DNA from: Mucidula mucida
Taxonomy: Eukaryota; Basidiomycota; Agaricomycetes; Agaricales; Physalacriaceae
Reading direction: 5' to 3'
DNA length: 10,391 bases
NCBI GenBank assembly: GCA_015501055.1
Contig: JADNYV010001029.1
Location: 1 to 10,391, forward strand
Part shown: piece after piece, positions 9,556 through 10,391 of the stretch
How positions within the stretch are numbered: the first letter of the stretch is position 1
Layout of the letters: each line of letters starts with the position of its first letter
The notes under the pieces: generated by a model
Databases searched by the model: none
What the model was told of the DNA's origin: nothing
What the model saw: only the letters and a program-made list of their open reading frames with translations
Position numbers and translations under genes: made by a program

Positions 9556-10391
<836 letters not shown>

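Overview
The window looks like a gene-dense stretch of a filamentous fungal nuclear chromosome, most likely a basidiomycete (probably Agaricomycotina). The evidence is about twenty very short spliceosomal introns (43 to 56 bp, many with CTGA- or CTAA-like branch points), short intergenic spaces, and clear eukaryotic housekeeping genes. No prokaryotic operon, CRISPR array, rRNA, tRNA or intact mobile element was seen.

Layout from left to right. Positions 1-404 (minus) hold the 3'-truncated remainder of a gene whose exons repeat a motif containing RPPPGSLA and AQAAAAKHP. It resembles SMP/LEA-type repeat proteins. Positions 405-1878 hold no recognisable gene but do contain a striking 42-bp interrupted palindrome (798-839). 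Positions 1879-2887 (minus) are BUD13/CWC26, a subunit of the RES splicing and mRNA-retention complex. Positions 3079-3450 (minus) are a possible small hypothetical gene. Positions 3451-4192 are apparently non-coding. Positions 4193-6118 (minus) encode a long, disordered, basic/acidic, probably nuclear protein of unknown function. Positions 6431-7692 (minus) are a ten-exon YIP4/YIPF6-type Golgi membrane protein gene. A 114-bp bidirectional promoter (7693-7806) separates it from RPT2 (7807-9397, plus), the 26S proteasome ATPase subunit 4. A 158-bp gap then leads to ATP2 (9556 to the right edge, plus), mitochondrial F1 ATP synthase beta, truncated by the window.

The genes do not form one pathway. 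They are neighbouring housekeeping genes (splicing, Golgi traffic, protein degradation, ATP synthesis) plus unknowns. The most notable observations are these. (1) The conserved 3' exons of BUD13 and the visible part of ATP2 carry dense clusters of single-base indels, nearly all losses, while YIP4 and RPT2 are clean over 831 and 1347 coding bases. Uneven sequence quality is the leading explanation and pseudogenisation the alternative. (2) RPT2 appears to begin with an exon consisting only of ATG, joined by a GC-AG intron, which restores the conserved N-myristoylation start MGNQPS. (3) YIP4 has a 17-nt microexon and its own GC-AG intron. (4) The left-edge gene has a phase-symmetric repeated exon. 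I found no convincing previously undescribed system.
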